Source: Undaria pinnatifida (lineage: Eukaryota > Sar > Phaeophyceae > Laminariales > Alariaceae). From it: a stretch of DNA of 64,000 bases. The notes beneath the pieces are model-generated. The model worked only from the letters and a program-made list of their open reading frames with translations, was not told where the DNA came from and searched no databases. A program made the position numbers and the translations under genes. Of the stretch, positions 52,914-64,000 are shown piece by piece. The DNA is taken from NCBI GenBank assembly GCA_012845835.1, contig JABAKD010000023.1, forward strand, positions 7,019,147 through 7,083,146. The letters are read 5' to 3'. Positions within the stretch are counted from its first letter, which is position 1, and each line of letters starts with the position of its first letter.

Positions 52914-55640
52914 AGTATCGGTCTACACTATTCAGAGCAGGCGTATCCCTGGTCGTAATGATCTGCACTGACTATATATCACGATGCCGGGTGGGAGCGG
53001 GGATATCTGAACGAGCTACCACAAACACGCCTTGACGACAGATGGTATATACAGTATCTACAAATTGTATCGGTTGTGATGTGTCCAACGTACGAAAGAT
53101 CTACGAGACCGGTCTACTCGTCTGACCCACACCGCTTGAAAGGCGTAGGTTCAATCCTCCCTGTCTACGGACGAATGGGCAAACCGAGCGAGCTGGGGAC
53201 ATGTAACACGGCGGGGAGGGCGGCTGCTCGGTTTTGCCCGCCAAGCATCCCCCAGAGTTCCCTTCTCTTTTTAAACCGTCTTGGCCTATTTCGAGGAGAT
53301 GTACTAGGACAAATAATAACCACAATTTGTGACGTTTCCGATCTATACGAACATTGAGCGGCTGCACGGGTGCAACCCCGCTACACTCGTGTTAGCAAAG
53401 CTAGCAAAGCCCCTTTCCATGGCCGTTAGAACACACCGGTCACCCCGGCCTTCCAAGCTACGTCTTGAGGCCGATGTTGTACTCCATACCAGGCACACAT
53501 TATGACGCGTGCTACAATATCTGTGGCCCTTTTGGGGGAAACAACTTTTGCACGACGAGTCTCTTTTAACTAAAAATGGCTGCAAAGCCGTATTGTTCAC
53601 CCACCATGAAATATTGCCATACAGAGGTCACGGGGTTGGTCGTCGAGCAGAGGTTGGAAGTAGCAAAACAAGCGAATGTAGCCCGTTTTCGATCAAGGTT
53701 CCGGGCCGCTAGCGCTACTGGCCTTGAACCCACGTATTGGATTTTGGGGAACCCCCCGTCCCTGCTACACATCGGGTCACAATCTTACGCCCGGTGCGTA
53801 TAGAAGCGTTCTACGCTGAGGGTTCTACTGCAGCATGTTTTCGCGCGATTTCTTGTTCCGATTGACGAAGCGTCTCTCGTCTTGGACCTGTCAATACTAT
53901 TATTTGTGTTTTATGATGTTACTCTTGCAACTTTTTCGGCGTGAGATGGTTGATCGCGGTGCCCGTTCATTTTTGGTCGATACAACGGGGTTGGTTGAAG
54001 TATGGAACTCTTGTCGTAGGGTGACTACTCCTGTGCGCCTTTCCCGTAGTATGGGTCTGAATGCATGCTACGGACCGCGCACCCCGCACATCATCCAATG
54101 CGCCAACTCTGGACTGCTGCCAGCAATAACCGTACACCTTGCGTCAATCTGTCTGGGCATTTGACAGGTCGGTGGAGGCTCCGCGGCACCCTATGACTCT
54201 GTCATGAGTCCTGATGAGCCGATCAAACAAAAATAATTTACCGCAGGAAATATACTAAGGGAATCACTCTATAGAAAGTCAGGCCAGAATTTACGAGGAA
54301 ATATTATGGTGTGCAGACGCTGTATTGAGGTTGATGGTGCGCATATCGTTTTTTGACCTATAAATTCGGCGTGATTTCACAGTCGTGTTGATTACCGGTA
54401 CTAGGCATGCTCTACGTTATTGCATTTGAAAACGCACGGATACAAGGTGTTACTATTCTGTTCGAAACCCGCTTCCATAGCATACGGCAGCAAGGTCACC
54501 CTGCGAAAGAAATGCAGCGTGACCACGTGATTATAAACTGCGGTGTAAGCGCTCAAATCAATACAAGCGCTACGTTTTCGTTACATGAATTTCGTGTCTC
54601 TGTGTGCCAGAAAGACGCGTTCATATGTGCTGGCTCGATCTTCGTCGGTTGTTTTCAGGTGTCGCAATTCAAAACCGAGGGCCACAGACAGATAGATGAA
54701 CAGGCACACACACAGACGGACAGAGCAGGTAGACGAAGAGGCGACGAGCAAATACGTATTTCTCTAGTTAGTTGTTGGCCAACCTGTACTCACCACGCCA
54801 TGAAAAAGATTTCCTGCCTTGCTCGAAAAGGCATGCAGGCGACGAGTAAATAGACAAATATATATGACAGTAGTTACTCGTTGGGAGGCCTGTACTCACC
54901 CCTCTTTGAAAAGATCTTCTTGCCTTGGTGCTGGGCGAGAAACAGCCTCTGTCTCTTCGCTCAAACCAGGCTTTCCTGCCTCGGTGCTGGCCATGAAACA
55001 GCCTCTGTCGCTTCTCTCCCCCGTTGTTGCTTCATCATGTCTACTAAGCACATACCAGACATTTGTTTGGTTTTCCCTGCACAGTAACTTTTTCTATCTT
55101 CTCGTACCTGGTTTCGCTCGTTAGGTCATTCGCACGCCTGTCTTCCCCCTTTCCACGCAAGATTCCAAGATGCCTGAACATTGTACATTGTATGCATTTT
55201 GTATGGTTATCGCTTACAAACTCGAATCAATGGTCCCACCCGTGCTTGCGCGCGCTTGAGTGACGCTGTCGACTGGATGAAGTGTCGGTGCCGTCTTCCT
55301 TCTTGTTGTTTTTGTTGTTGTTTTGTGGAGTTATCAAACGTGTGCATCCTACCGTTCTGCCCGTTTTAATCCAGTAGTTTTCGTTGCGATGGCCTTGAAC
55401 GCCGAGCCTGTCTTGCGTTTAAAGCCCAATGAGCGCACGTTTGGACACAGCGATAGGCAAGGACCATGACGAAGAGATAACGCTGCCTACCTTCTCATAT
55501 TTGTCGTGTCCATGTATGTACATGCAACCGGCAGGCGCACAAACGTAGGCTCGGAGCGTTCCAGCTGATCGCCTCTTCCCCCCCCCCCCCCTTCGCGTCT
55601 TGGGCAGTGGTGGGTGTTTTCATTATACATTAGGACAACA
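52914..55640. other. Upstream of EsV-1-7 gene; minor repeats
   Basis: 53504-53600 is a reverse family A fragment (GACGCGTGCTACAATATCTG, TTTTAACTAAAAATGG). 54932-55010 holds two copies of GGTGCTGG followed by GAAACAGCCTCTGTC. A C run lies at 55580-55590. No gene is recognised; frames at 53835-54164 and 54407-54853 have no motif. Confidence 0.45.
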
Positions 55641-58568
55641 ATGACGCGATGCATTGAGCTGGAGTGCGAATTGAAGGCAGCGTACAACTTCGAGGGCACA
55701 AAGGTAGTGGCGTACTGCAGGAAACATGCAGTTGACGGCATGGTGAACGTGGCTCACAGGCGTTGCTCACACGGCTCTTGCGCGATGTGGCCGAGTTTCA
55801 ACGTCGAGGGTAGCAAAACGCCAGTGTTTTGCAAGCAACACGCTACTGACGATATGGTTAACGTCGCGGCCAGTCGCTGCTCCAGAGAACTATGCACAAA
55901 GTGGCCAAGTTTCAATTTTGAAGGCATTACGAAGGCCGCGTTCTGCAAGAATCACGCCGAGGCCGGCATGGTCAACGTTGTCTCCCGGCGTTGCGCGCGT
56001 CACCCCTGTACGATGTCACCGAGCTTCAATTTCGCGGGCAGTAGAAGGGCGTTGGTCTGCATGAAACACGCCGAGGATGGCATGGTAAACATCCACGCCA
56101 ACGTTCGCCAATCCCGCCACAACGCCAAACCACCCAGCCTCAAGTCGAATGGCAGTAAGAGACCAGCAGCGATTCGCACGAAGCATGCCCAGAAAGACGT
56201 TGCGAATGCCGATGGCCAACGTTGCGCACGGGGCTCCTGCGTTAAACCGCCGAAGTTCAACTTCGAATGTAACGAGCGCTCGTTGTTCTGCAAGCAACAT
56301 GCCGAAGACGGCATGGTGAACGTCGCCGCGAAGCGTCGTTCACACGTCGTCGCGGCAAAAATGCGTTCACCTGGCCCATGCGCGAGCCCGCCAAGGTTCA
56401 TGTTTAACGACAACAACAGGCCAACGTTTTGCGAGAAGCATGCCGAGCGCGACGTGGCAAATGCTTTCCCCAGGCACTGCCTGCGAGCCTCGTGCTCGAC
56501 GCGGCCGAGCTTCAACTACGAGTGCACTAAAAAACCGTTGTTCTGCGTCAGACACGCCGAGCACGGCATGGTCAACGTCCTGAACCCGCGCTGTTCAAGT
56601 GTTGATTGCGCGAGGTTTCCGAGCTTCCATGTATTGGGCAGTGACGGACCGCTATTCTGCAAGCTACACGCGGAAGATGGCATGGTCAATACCCCTGTCA
56701 AGCGTCCTACACGCACCCCCGGCGGGAGGTCACCGAGCCTCACGGCCGAGGGCAGGAAGAGGTCAGCGGCTCCCACGCCGCCGGTCAAGCACAGGAGGGC
56801 AAAAGTCAGCCGAAAACGCTGCGAAGCGGAATCCTGCGCAAAGTGGCCAAGCTTCAATTTCGAAGGCTTTAAAAACTCGCTGTTCTGCAAGGAGCACGCG
56901 GAGGATGGTATGGTCAACGTCGCGAGCCGCTCTTGCTTGCATGATACCTGCACGATGTGTCCGAGCTTCAACTTCGAGGGCGTGGTGAAGCCGTTATTTT
57001 GCATGAAGCACGCCGAGGAAGGCATGGTGAACGTCACAGCGAAGCCTCGTTCACGTGACCGCTGTGGGCGATCGGCCAGCTCCAAGTTAAAGGCCGGTAA
57101 AAGACCAACGGTTCGCAAACATCAAGCCGGGAATAGCGTGGAAAATGACGGCGGCGAACGTAGTGCCGGAGATTCCGGCCCAACGAAGTCAAACTTGGAT
57201 ATCGAGAGCAGCACGATGGCATCCTTCTCCGGGGGAGACCTTGATCAAGACAGCATGGTTAACCTCATCGGAACCGTGTGCTTACATGACCCCTGCACGA
57301 CGAAGCCCAGATTCGATTTCGAGGGGAGCGCGACCCCGTTGTTCTGCAAGAAACATGCCGAAGAGGGTATGGTGAAAGTCAACGCTAAGCGTTGCTTGCA
57401 TGACTCTTGCCGGAGGCCTCCAAGCTTCAATTTCGACGGCCGCAAGAAACCAGAGTACTGCCAGGAACATGCCCTAGACGGCATGGTGGAGGTAAAGGTC
57501 AAGAGCTGTTCCCATGACTCCTGCGGAAGGCCGCCGAGTTACAACTTCAAGGGCAAGGTGGCGGTGGTGTGCAAACAGCACGCCGAGGACGGCATGGTAC
57601 GCATCGGAAACGATTTTTGTTTGCAGGATTCTTGCCTGAAAATGCCGAGCTTCAACTTCGAGGGCAATAGAAGGCCAAAGTATTGCAAGCAGCATGCCAA
57701 GGACGGCATGGTCAACGTCCGAGCCAGTCGGTGTTCGCATGAATCTTGCACGACGTGGCCGAGCTTCAATTTCGCGAGTTGCAAGGTCGCGGTGTTCTGT
57801 AAGGAACATGCTGAGGACGGCATGGTGAATGTCGTTGCCAACCGCTGTTCACATGACTCCCTCGGGAGGTCCGCGAGCTTCAATTTGAAAGGCAGGAAGA
57901 CGTCGTTATTCTGCACCGAACACGTTGGGCATGGGATGGTGGGCGTCGCCAGGCGCAGCTCACGCAACGGTGCCCGCACGACGTCTCGGCGCTCCGATTC
58001 CGCGGCCAGCGAGACGCCGGCGATCTCCAAGCAACCTTCTGAGGAATGCGTGGCGGACGTGGGTCGCCAGCATTACTCACAGGAGTCCTGCCCGAGATTC
58101 ACACACCTCACCGTCGACGACATGACGTCACCGTTGTTTACCGACCATCCTGATGTTGGCATGGTCAGCATCTCCAGCCAAGGTGCATGCAGCGCCAACC
58201 CGATGTATCCAGTGTTTAATTTTGATGCCAGCGAGAGGTCAGCGGTCTCCGAGCAACCTGCCGAGAATGTCGCTGCAGACATCGACCGCGGACATTGCTC
58301 GCAGGCCTCCTGTTACAGGGTTGCGCACTTCAACTTTGAGGAAAGCAGAATAGGGTTGTTCTGCAAGCAGCACGCCGAGAACGGCATGGTGAACGTCAGC
58401 CGCAAGCGTAGCTCTCGCGCTCTCCGAGTCGTGGAGAGTGTTTTTGACGACAACAGTGGTGAAGCGGTGGCGAAGCGGGTACGTGAGGAGTTGCCCCAGA
58501 TCTTGACACCCACCGAGCAGGGCCAACCGCTGCAAACGCACGTCAAGATAGAGTTTGACCTTGCCTAG
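55641..58568 (+). CDS. EsV-1-7 repeat protein, 975 residues
   Basis: One uninterrupted frame from ATG 55641 (ACAACAATGAC, a good initiation context) to TAG at 58566-58568. From residue 4 to ~923 it is a tandem series of ~24 units of 38 residues. The canonical form is C-x4-C-x16-C-x2-H-x12, as in CSHGSCAMWPSFNVEGSKT then PVFCKQHA and DDMVNV. Fourteen units keep all three Cys and the His; one has x15 spacing; the rest have lost one or more ligands but keep the 38-residue period. A 52-residue acidic/basic tail follows (ending VKIEFDLA). The motif is that of the EsV-1-7 family, expanded in brown algae, whose founding algal member is the developmental regulator IMMEDIATE UPRIGHT in Ectocarpus. The Cys/His pattern suggests zinc binding, but the biochemical role is unproven. 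No signal peptide or membrane span is seen. This is not the IMM gene itself, which is far shorter. Confidence 0.95.
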   Translation: MTRCIELECELKAAYNFEGTKVVAYCRKHAVDGMVNVAHRRCSHGSCAMWPSFNVEGSKTPVFCKQHATDDMVNVAASRCSRELCTKWPSFNFEGITKAAFCKNHAEAGMVNVVSRRCARHPCTMSPSFNFAGSRRALVCMKHAEDGMVNIHANVRQSRHNAKPPSLKSNGSKRPAAIRTKHAQKDVANADGQRCARGSCVKPPKFNFECNERSLFCKQHAEDGMVNVAAKRRSHVVAAKMRSPGPCASPPRFMFNDNNRPTFCEKHAERDVANAFPRHCLRASCSTRPSFNYECTKKPLFCVRHAEHGMVNVLNPRCSSVDCARFPSFHVLGSDGPLFCKLHAEDGMVNTPVKRPTRTPGGRSPSLTAEGRKRSAAPTPPVKHRRAKVSRKRCEAESCAKWPSFNFEGFKNSLFCKEHAEDGMVNVASRSCLHDTCTMCPSFNFEGVVKPLFCMKHAEEGMVNVTAKPRSRDRCGRSASSKLKAGKRPTVRKHQAGNSVENDGGERSAGDSGPTKSNLDIESSTMASFSGGDLDQDSMVNLIGTVCLHDPCTTKPRFDFEGSATPLFCKKHAEEGMVKVNAKRCLHDSCRRPPSFNFDGRKKPEYCQEHALDGMVEVKVKSCSHDSCGRPPSYNFKGKVAVVCKQHAEDGMVRIGNDFCLQDSCLKMPSFNFEGNRRPKYCKQHAKDGMVNVRASRCSHESCTTWPSFNFASCKVAVFCKEHAEDGMVNVVANRCSHDSLGRSASFNLKGRKTSLFCTEHVGHGMVGVARRSSRNGARTTSRRSDSAASETPAISKQPSEECVADVGRQHYSQESCPRFTHLTVDDMTSPLFTDHPDVGMVSISSQGACSANPMYPVFNFDASERSAVSEQPAENVAADIDRGHCSQASCYRVAHFNFEESRIGLFCKQHAENGMVNVSRKRSSRALRVVESVFDDNSGEAVAKRVREELPQILTPTEQGQPLQTHVKIEFDLA

Positions 58569-58755
58569 ATATGGAGCGTAGTCCTCAACACCGAATAGCC
58601 CTGGTCCATGTTTTGAAAACAACGTCGACAAACGCTGTGTACGGGCAGAGGATTCGCCGGCAAAGGCAACGACCAGGTTTCACTTGGAGAGATATCGATT
58701 TATGGACTTAGAGCTACCCCCTCGGGTAGCTACTTCTCCGTTTTCTGTGCTTTTT
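58569..58755. other. 3' flank of the EsV-1-7 gene
   Basis: No clear polyadenylation signal or repeat. Confidence 0.4.
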
Positions 58756-59011
58756 GAAGCGCGTTACAATCGAGGGAGCGCTTTTCGGCCGACACAAGTG
58801 CTCTGAACAACGTGACTTTTCCCCCCAGAATCACTAGAGTGCCGGTTGTTTTTCTTGCGTGCTTTCCCTCTGATATCCGTAGGCCATGTGATCGTTTATC
58901 GGATTGAATTTTCATTTTTTCTCACAAAGTCGTTTTTTTTTGTGAAGGTATGGAGCTCCAGAAGCGAGGGTATGAGAACGTATTTGGCGCACCTCTACCG
59001 CAGCACGGGTC
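58756..59011 (-). mobile_element. Family A MITE A26, diverged
   Basis: GAAGCGCGTTACAATCGAGG to CTCTACCGCAGCACGGGTC; the interior keeps GTAGGCCATGTGATCGTTTA and TATGGAGCTCCAGAAGCGAG in family order. It is among the most diverged full-length copies. Confidence 0.75.
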
Positions 59012-59939
59012 TTTCGCTTCGCGAACTACATGGATACATACACGAACATGAAACGCGTATTCCAGGGAGATATGTTTTAGTCCGGTTGCAAGTGTCGTCA
59101 GTGGAAATGTGGGGACTCCCCCTCAGCGCAACCTTAGCCCTAATCAATGCTTGGTTTGGTTAGAGATAAGGTAACTGTTAGTTGTGTTTTTATAGAACGC
59201 AGTGACCCTCTGCCATGATGTCGATTAGGTGGTGACCCGAAGACAAAATGCGACCCTTCGGCGGAAAGCATCGATATTGAGTTTGACATTGGCTGGATTC
59301 AGAGTGTTGTACCCTTGCCTTCAACGGTGTTGGTTGTTTTTTGCCGATCCATATCAAGGGAAAATCGGCATTTACGCTCACTCATGTCGAAAGTGTTCGA
59401 ACCGATTTCGTTAGCGACAGCGCTCGCTGCACCAAACGTTTCAGGCCGAGCTCCTGGAAGGTGTTGTTCAGTCCCCGCGGGTTAGGTTTCTACCACCAGG
59501 GCATGCTTATCTATAGAGACGGTGTCCCAAGAGATCAGGCTCAAGTCGGTGTACGTGCTACCAAGAATGAATAAGACGACTTTGCCGGGAGGTCCGGGAC
59601 CTTTCGTTTTCGTTGGAACGTGCAATGTATACCATATCGGTCCTTGCATTGTTTATTGACGGATAACGGGGTAAGGGTTTGTATCCAGGTGCGACGGCGT
59701 CGGCGTACGAGCGGTAGGGCGTATTCTTGAACGAGGCACCTTGTGGGCAAATTGCTTCGTACCGACAGGTCGGTGCTAGGAGTGGAGTGTCGAGCTCATC
59801 AACCGAGGAGCCTTGGACCGAGACTACCGCACGCGGGGTCACTTTGGGGATCTTTTGTTGCAGTGACTCGAAGTCACTCGAGCGAGGAGTGACCTCCCCC
59901 GTTCATTTGTGATCTTGAGCTTTGACGCTGATCTAAGTA
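59012..59939. other. No gene recognised; family C-type palindrome
   Basis: 59860-59895 reads CAGTGACTCGAAGTCACTCG and then AGCGAGGAGTGACC, related to the family C inner palindromes. A family D-like scrap (TCACTCATGTCGAAAGTG) lies near 59376. Confidence 0.4.
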
Positions 59940-60119
59940 CAGTAGGTGGCCCTATATAGTGCGGGTATGTGTCACGAAAGTTTACCCGCACTATACCGGG
60001 CACCCACACTATATAAAAACCGGCCACTATAGAGGGGTCTATATTGTGCCAAACGATTTCACCCGCACAGTATCGGACACCCGCACTATACGACCCGCAC
60101 TAAATAGGGCCACCTACTG
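59940..60119. mobile_element. Tc1/mariner-type MITE, 180 bp
   Basis: Starts CAGTAGGTGGCCCTATATAG and ends with its near-perfect inverse (GGGCCACCTACTG), inserted at a duplicated TA (59938-59939 and 60120-60121). CAGT..ACTG ends with a TA target are diagnostic of the Tc1/mariner superfamily. TIRs are about 28 bp with one mismatch. The short interior repeats CCCGCACTATA-like words about five times in both orientations. No coding sequence. Confidence 0.95.
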
Positions 60120-60977
60120 TATGCCATATGAATTCGCGATGGAACGTAAACTGGGCCGCTTCAAAAACGCCAGCTTGAAGTAGTTTTACACCTGAGGTGC
60201 AGGTTCACTAGTAGGAACGGTGAATACCCGTTGGTGATAATAGGGGTACCCCTCCCCTTACCGCAGCCGTTCATGATCGTCGAGGTATTGCACATGAATA
60301 AAGGTAAACAGGCGGGGGGCTCGGCTCGCATGTTGTTGTCGTCCTGCGGGTAGCACCTCGCTCGAATGTTGGTTTGCGTATTTCGCGGTGGGAGAGGGGG
60401 CGAAGTTGAGCGCAACTGAGTGGCGTGAGCAGCTCAGAGCCGTGTTTTCCTCACCTTTCGATGCAGGCTTGGCATGGGTAGTATTTTTGTTCTTGTTGGT
60501 GAAGGAATTTTCTCCTGGGTTAATCCCGCCGACGTGGTATCTTGGTCTTGGCTTGCCTTGAATGCTCGGTTTCGTTGGTGGTTAACTACCGACGGTGGAA
60601 GTCGGATGGTTTTTCACCGCCGCTATGTCCGCGAGTATTATCGTTTCTTGACATGTTGAGGTTTTTTCGGTTTCAACGGGAATTGTACGGTGGCCTTGGA
60701 GGCAAGAGTGAGGGGTGGTGTTTCCCATTTTTTTTCCCTCCTTTTCTAGTTTTGGCCTTTTTCAGGTACGTTAATGTGGCCACCATGTTTCACTCTGCTA
60801 TAGTGCACCATGATTCACGGGTATGGCATACATCGGTGTCTCCTGTTGTGGCCGAGACGTGCGTACTCTGTGATATTTTGTTCGTTTTGTATTTTTTTGC
60901 CTCGTCGCGTTGTATGCAGCATATGCACATGAAGTATTTAGCACTATTGTTGTGGTACCTGGTATGTTGTCGCCGGG
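60120..60977. other. No gene recognised
   Basis: A 162-codon frame at 60542-61030 is T-rich and runs into a family A element, so it is not called. Confidence 0.4.
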
Positions 60978-61165
60978 AACGCGCGCTACGAAATATTTGC
61001 TATGTCTTGGCAAAAATATATTGTGAATGACGGGGCTTCTTAAACACGAAATAGACTGAATTTCGTTCTTGTTTCGGAATATGCAGACTAGATGTATGTA
61101 TACACTTTGTATCCAGGCCGTGCGTTCGGTCACCGAGTGGCCCTTCCAGTTGACTCCAAAGTGTC
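60978..61165 (-). mobile_element. Family A fragment A37
   Basis: GAACGCGCGCTACGAAATAT, GTGAATGACGGGGCTTCTTA and a diverged middle; the second half is missing, A38 follows within 10 bp. Confidence 0.6.
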
Positions 61166-61170
61166 TGTAG

Positions 61171-61423
61171 GACGCGTGCTACGATAGAGGTGGAACTTCT
61201 TGCCTTATATGGTTTCTGAATGACGGGGCTGCTCAACCCAAATCGTCGGAAATACGTCATTTTTTTGCACGATTATCGTCGTGTGCCTAGGCCGTGGGAT
61301 TTTTGTTTTATCTGGTAGCAGTATTATTTTTGTCCGAAACAGTTTTTAGGAGTGGTCTTGAGCTCCCAAATTGCGGAAGTCCGCAGACAAAAAAATTGGT
61401 GCTCCTCTATTGTTGCACGCGTC
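61171..61423 (-). mobile_element. Family A MITE A38, complete
   Basis: 253 bp, GACGCGTGCTACGATAGAGG to CTATTGTTGCACGCGTC. Flanks GTAG and GTGG match at 3 of 4 bases. Confidence 0.9.
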
Positions 61424-61513
61424 GTGGGTGACGCATGGAGCTCCTCAAGTGATGAGTTGTAATATGAAATCTAGATTGGTGACACCTCTACCGTATTTAT
61501 GTGTCGGAGGAAG

Positions 61514-61690
61514 GACGCGTCATGCAATCGAGGTAGAATGGTTTTCGTTGAAACGTTTTCTGAATGAAGCAGCTACTTAACCCTAAATGGTCCGATATCT
61601 CGTTCTTGTTGTGCTGTGCCACCGTGTAGGGCACAACACGGGAACCGTTCGGTTCGGTATTCTTTGCGCCAATACCTAGGCCAAAATACG
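61514..61690 (-). mobile_element. Family A fragment A39
   Basis: GACGCGTCATGCAATCGAGG, TTTTCTGAATGAAGCAGCTA, then CTCGTTCTTGTTGTGCTGTG and AATACCTAGGCC. Right part missing. Confidence 0.6.
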
Positions 61691-62768
61691 AGAGAATGTA
61701 CCCGGTAATCGATTTTCACCCATACGATGTGCCGGCGATGGGCTACGGCGCCCAAAAAACACAAGAAAAATGATGATCAAGGAAGATAACAACCTTGAGT
61801 TCAGCCACTTACTCACGGGAAATCGGAGCTATTTGTGCGACCGCTGCAGCTGAAAGCCCTTCCGATCGAGTTTTTCGTTATTCGGCTGCATTCATCTTAA
61901 CCACCCCGATCGAAAAAAAGACGTAAAACACTACCATAACTGATTGTTGCAATCGTGAGCATCGTGACCATAGTTGGACATTTATCCTCAGTGAAGAAAT
62001 GATAACAATATGAAAAACGGTATTCCGATGGGCTTCTGAACGAAACGGCCATGTGCTCTGTTGCTTGCCTGGGTGTCGTTACGTCAAGCGTGAAGCCAGA
62101 CGTACCGCAGGAGCAAAAGGCCAACAATGCCAAAGAAAACTGCCTACGAACACGGAAAATCACCAACACTCAGCCAAGAAAAGGGAAACTAATATTAAAC
62201 ATTGTTCATGACCGGGGATATTAGACTAGAACATCGCCGGACATCTCCGAGACGTTTTTCGTCTCTTATGTATAATAAAGAATGCATGTTCACTGCTTCT
62301 GTCGTTTTTGTGCGAAGCTTCATCAGCATAGCAACAAAGCTGGGGCGTATTTTTTGGACTACGGTTCTTACGTAGTTATTTCCACTACCAGTGTTCCCTG
62401 TGTTTTATGCCAGAGTGGTGTGTTTCCTGGTGTACCTAGAATCGGCCGCTGGTGGATTGTTCATCGCGTGTAGAACTCTTTTTCTTGCTCCAAGTCCTTT
62501 TTGATGTTATATGTCACCCTCTCCAGGTTACGACGCCCGGAAAAGAAGAACGAGTGCACCTCTTACAGTAGCATGCGACAAAAATAGAGCGTGGTCGCGT
62601 TCGGCAAGTTGAAACGACGCTCAACCATTATTGTGTCGCCGTGTCTTGGCCCTTACTTTAGACACAACCAGATGCCGGGTGTTGTCGACTGGTGTTATAT
62701 GGTTCAACGTAGTAGGGTCACATGCTTGTCACGCCTCGCTTTCTGCCATTCTCATTTACAGCTGAAGT
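61691..62768. other. No gene recognised; one family A end
   Basis: 62540-62577 is a family A end (CGAGTGCACCTCTTACAGTA, GCATGCG). Nothing else is recognised. Confidence 0.4.
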
Positions 62769-63019
62769 GACTCGTTCGACGGTAGCCCCCCCAACATTTC
62801 GTCAACGGAATCGCCGGCTTCGAAACCAGCTCCCGGCCGTGCATCCTGTAGTACCGTGCCCCTTGCCACCCCCGAAGTCATCATTCGATAGTCCCTTGCA
62901 GGCAAAAAAAGATGAAGATTCGTATTTTTCATGTAATCCTTCCTCGAGTGTTGAGTAGCCATGAAATGCCCGTAGAAAATAAACGCTCGTTTCTGAGACG
63001 GGCTATCGTCGAATCGGTC
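62769..63019 (-). mobile_element. Family B MITE B8, complete
   Basis: 251 bp, GACTCGTTCGACGGTAGCCC to CTATCGTCGAATCGGTC, exact AAGT duplication (62765-62768, 63020-63023). Confidence 0.95.
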
Positions 63020-63023
63020 AAGT

Positions 63024-63930
63024 GTAATTTACATTGTGATATTTCCGGACAGAAGACGAGAGATGACTCGGACTCGGAGAGGAGGGGGCGATTCATACAG
63101 TCAAAACATCGAAATGAAGAATGCGCGCCGACGCTGTATTATCAATGGGAACGCCTCGACCTTCGTTCTCTTGAATGCCCCTTTATATTTGGGTACGCTA
63201 CTCGTAGAGGTTCTCAATTGAGGGACCTCATAAATATTAAAGGCACCTCTACCGTGAAGTGCGTGGTGGCGTGTTCATTTCGGCGGCTTGTATTGTCTTG
63301 GTACAAGGATTTTGATAAAATACATCTTGCGCCTAACGCCGTGACGAGGGTGATGTGTTGTGTCGTCCATGGGCTCTCTGTATGGATCAGCAACTGGAGT
63401 AACTAGTTCAAAACTTAGATCTTGGCATCCAACTCTAGTTGGTGGTATGATACGCCGCTTAACAACCCGTTCTTGGGTTTGTGGGTGCTAGGTGATGGTT
63501 TCCGGCCGTCCAACGCCCATTTGGGTATTTCGAAGAATCTTGCCGAGTACTTCTTTTGGGTGTTCGTGCATTCCACCCAAAGTTGGTTTGGTGCACTGCG
63601 GTGAATTCTATAGTGTGCATACGGTTCCACTAGCTGTCGTTAGAAGGATATACGCCATGGTTGGTCCACCATTTCCAGACTCTACGTTTTCGGCGTTGCG
63701 GAGTTATCCATCGGGCACATGTACCTGGTCCATATCTCCTCAGAAAACAGGTACTATGTCTTCTAGGCGAGTCGCGTGGTTCCTGTGGAGCCGCTTCCAC
63801 CCAGGTCAATGTCCCCCAGCTAGACAATCGGTAATCGCGTCGGCCCAAAGGCTCGATAAACGCGTTGGATGTTTCGAGAAAACATGTCTGTAAACCCGAC
63901 GTGGTGTGACATTTGCGGTCTACGACGGAC
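63024..63930. other. No gene recognised
   Basis: Frames at 62912-63406 and 63492-63893 have no recognised motif; the first begins inside B8 and so is unlikely as given. Confidence 0.4.
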
Positions 63931-64000
63931 AACGCGTGCTACGTAGAAGTGCAACATTTTTTTTCTGAGGCTGTTCGCTTGAGGAGCATTACACCTCTCG
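63931..64000 (+). mobile_element. Family A MITE A40, cut by window end
   Basis: CAACGCGTGCTACGTAGAAG followed by TTTTTTTTCTGAGGCTGTTC and ACACCTCTCG. Confidence 0.75.

Noticed and set aside
56000..58030. Minus-strand and other-frame ORFs over the EsV-1-7 gene
   Set aside because: Shadows of a repetitive coding sequence; only the plus frame keeps the C-x4-C-x16-C-x2-H pattern.

Overview
The window looks like nuclear DNA of a filamentous brown alga (Ectocarpus or a close relative). The main reason is a 975-codon protein (55641-58568) built from tandem EsV-1-7 units (C-x4-C-x16-C-x2-H), a family named from Ectocarpus and its virus. A long ankyrin protein, multi-exon genes with GT..AG introns of up to 3.6 kb, and dense short nonautonomous transposons fit this. 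The species is an inference; no rRNA, tRNA gene or organellar gene is present to confirm it.

Layout. 0-10.3 kb: the 3' part of a plus-strand glycosyltransferase family 92 (GT92/DUF23) gene. Four exons (4000-4192, 7787-7903, 9833-10009, 10239-10307) join in phase 0. Two decayed copies of parts of the first exon flank it. The upstream region holds a complete terminal-repeat retrotransposon in miniature (TRIM, 1032-1404), a TIR element with a GC-rich core and the first of four tRNA-derived SINEs. 11.3-12.5 kb: a degenerate tandem array of a ~200-bp coding-like unit. 13.7-31 kb: almost wall-to-wall short transposons. 32-34 kb: a single-exon ankyrin-repeat protein. 36-43.7 kb: more repeats with nested insertions. 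43.7-52.6 kb: few repeats and no gene I can recognise, apart from a decayed Ty3/gypsy-like pol fragment near 47.5 kb. 55.6-58.6 kb: the EsV-1-7 gene. 58.7-64 kb: repeats, including a Tc1/mariner-type MITE.

The strongest new observation is a transposon system. Three abundant ~250-300 bp families (called A, B and C here) have different interiors but ends of the same design: GASNCRNKCTACGRTAG, with the CTACGRTAG core at bases 9-17 from the end. All three make 4-bp target-site duplications, which I could read exactly for about a dozen copies (GGGT, CATC, TTTG, ATAG, AATC, TAAC, GAAA, CTGT, AAGT, CAAA, CCTT, TGTT, CACA). They are inserted in each other, so interrupted sites can be read against uninterrupted copies. 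No transposase is encoded in the window, so the three families look like passengers of one unseen enzyme.

Coordinates of repeat copies are from comparison by eye and are good to a few bases at intact ends, less at truncated ends. Plus strand for family A means the copy reads with the TTTTGGGTTAAGGAGCCCC half at its right end. No prokaryotic-style operons, CRISPR arrays or riboswitches are present.
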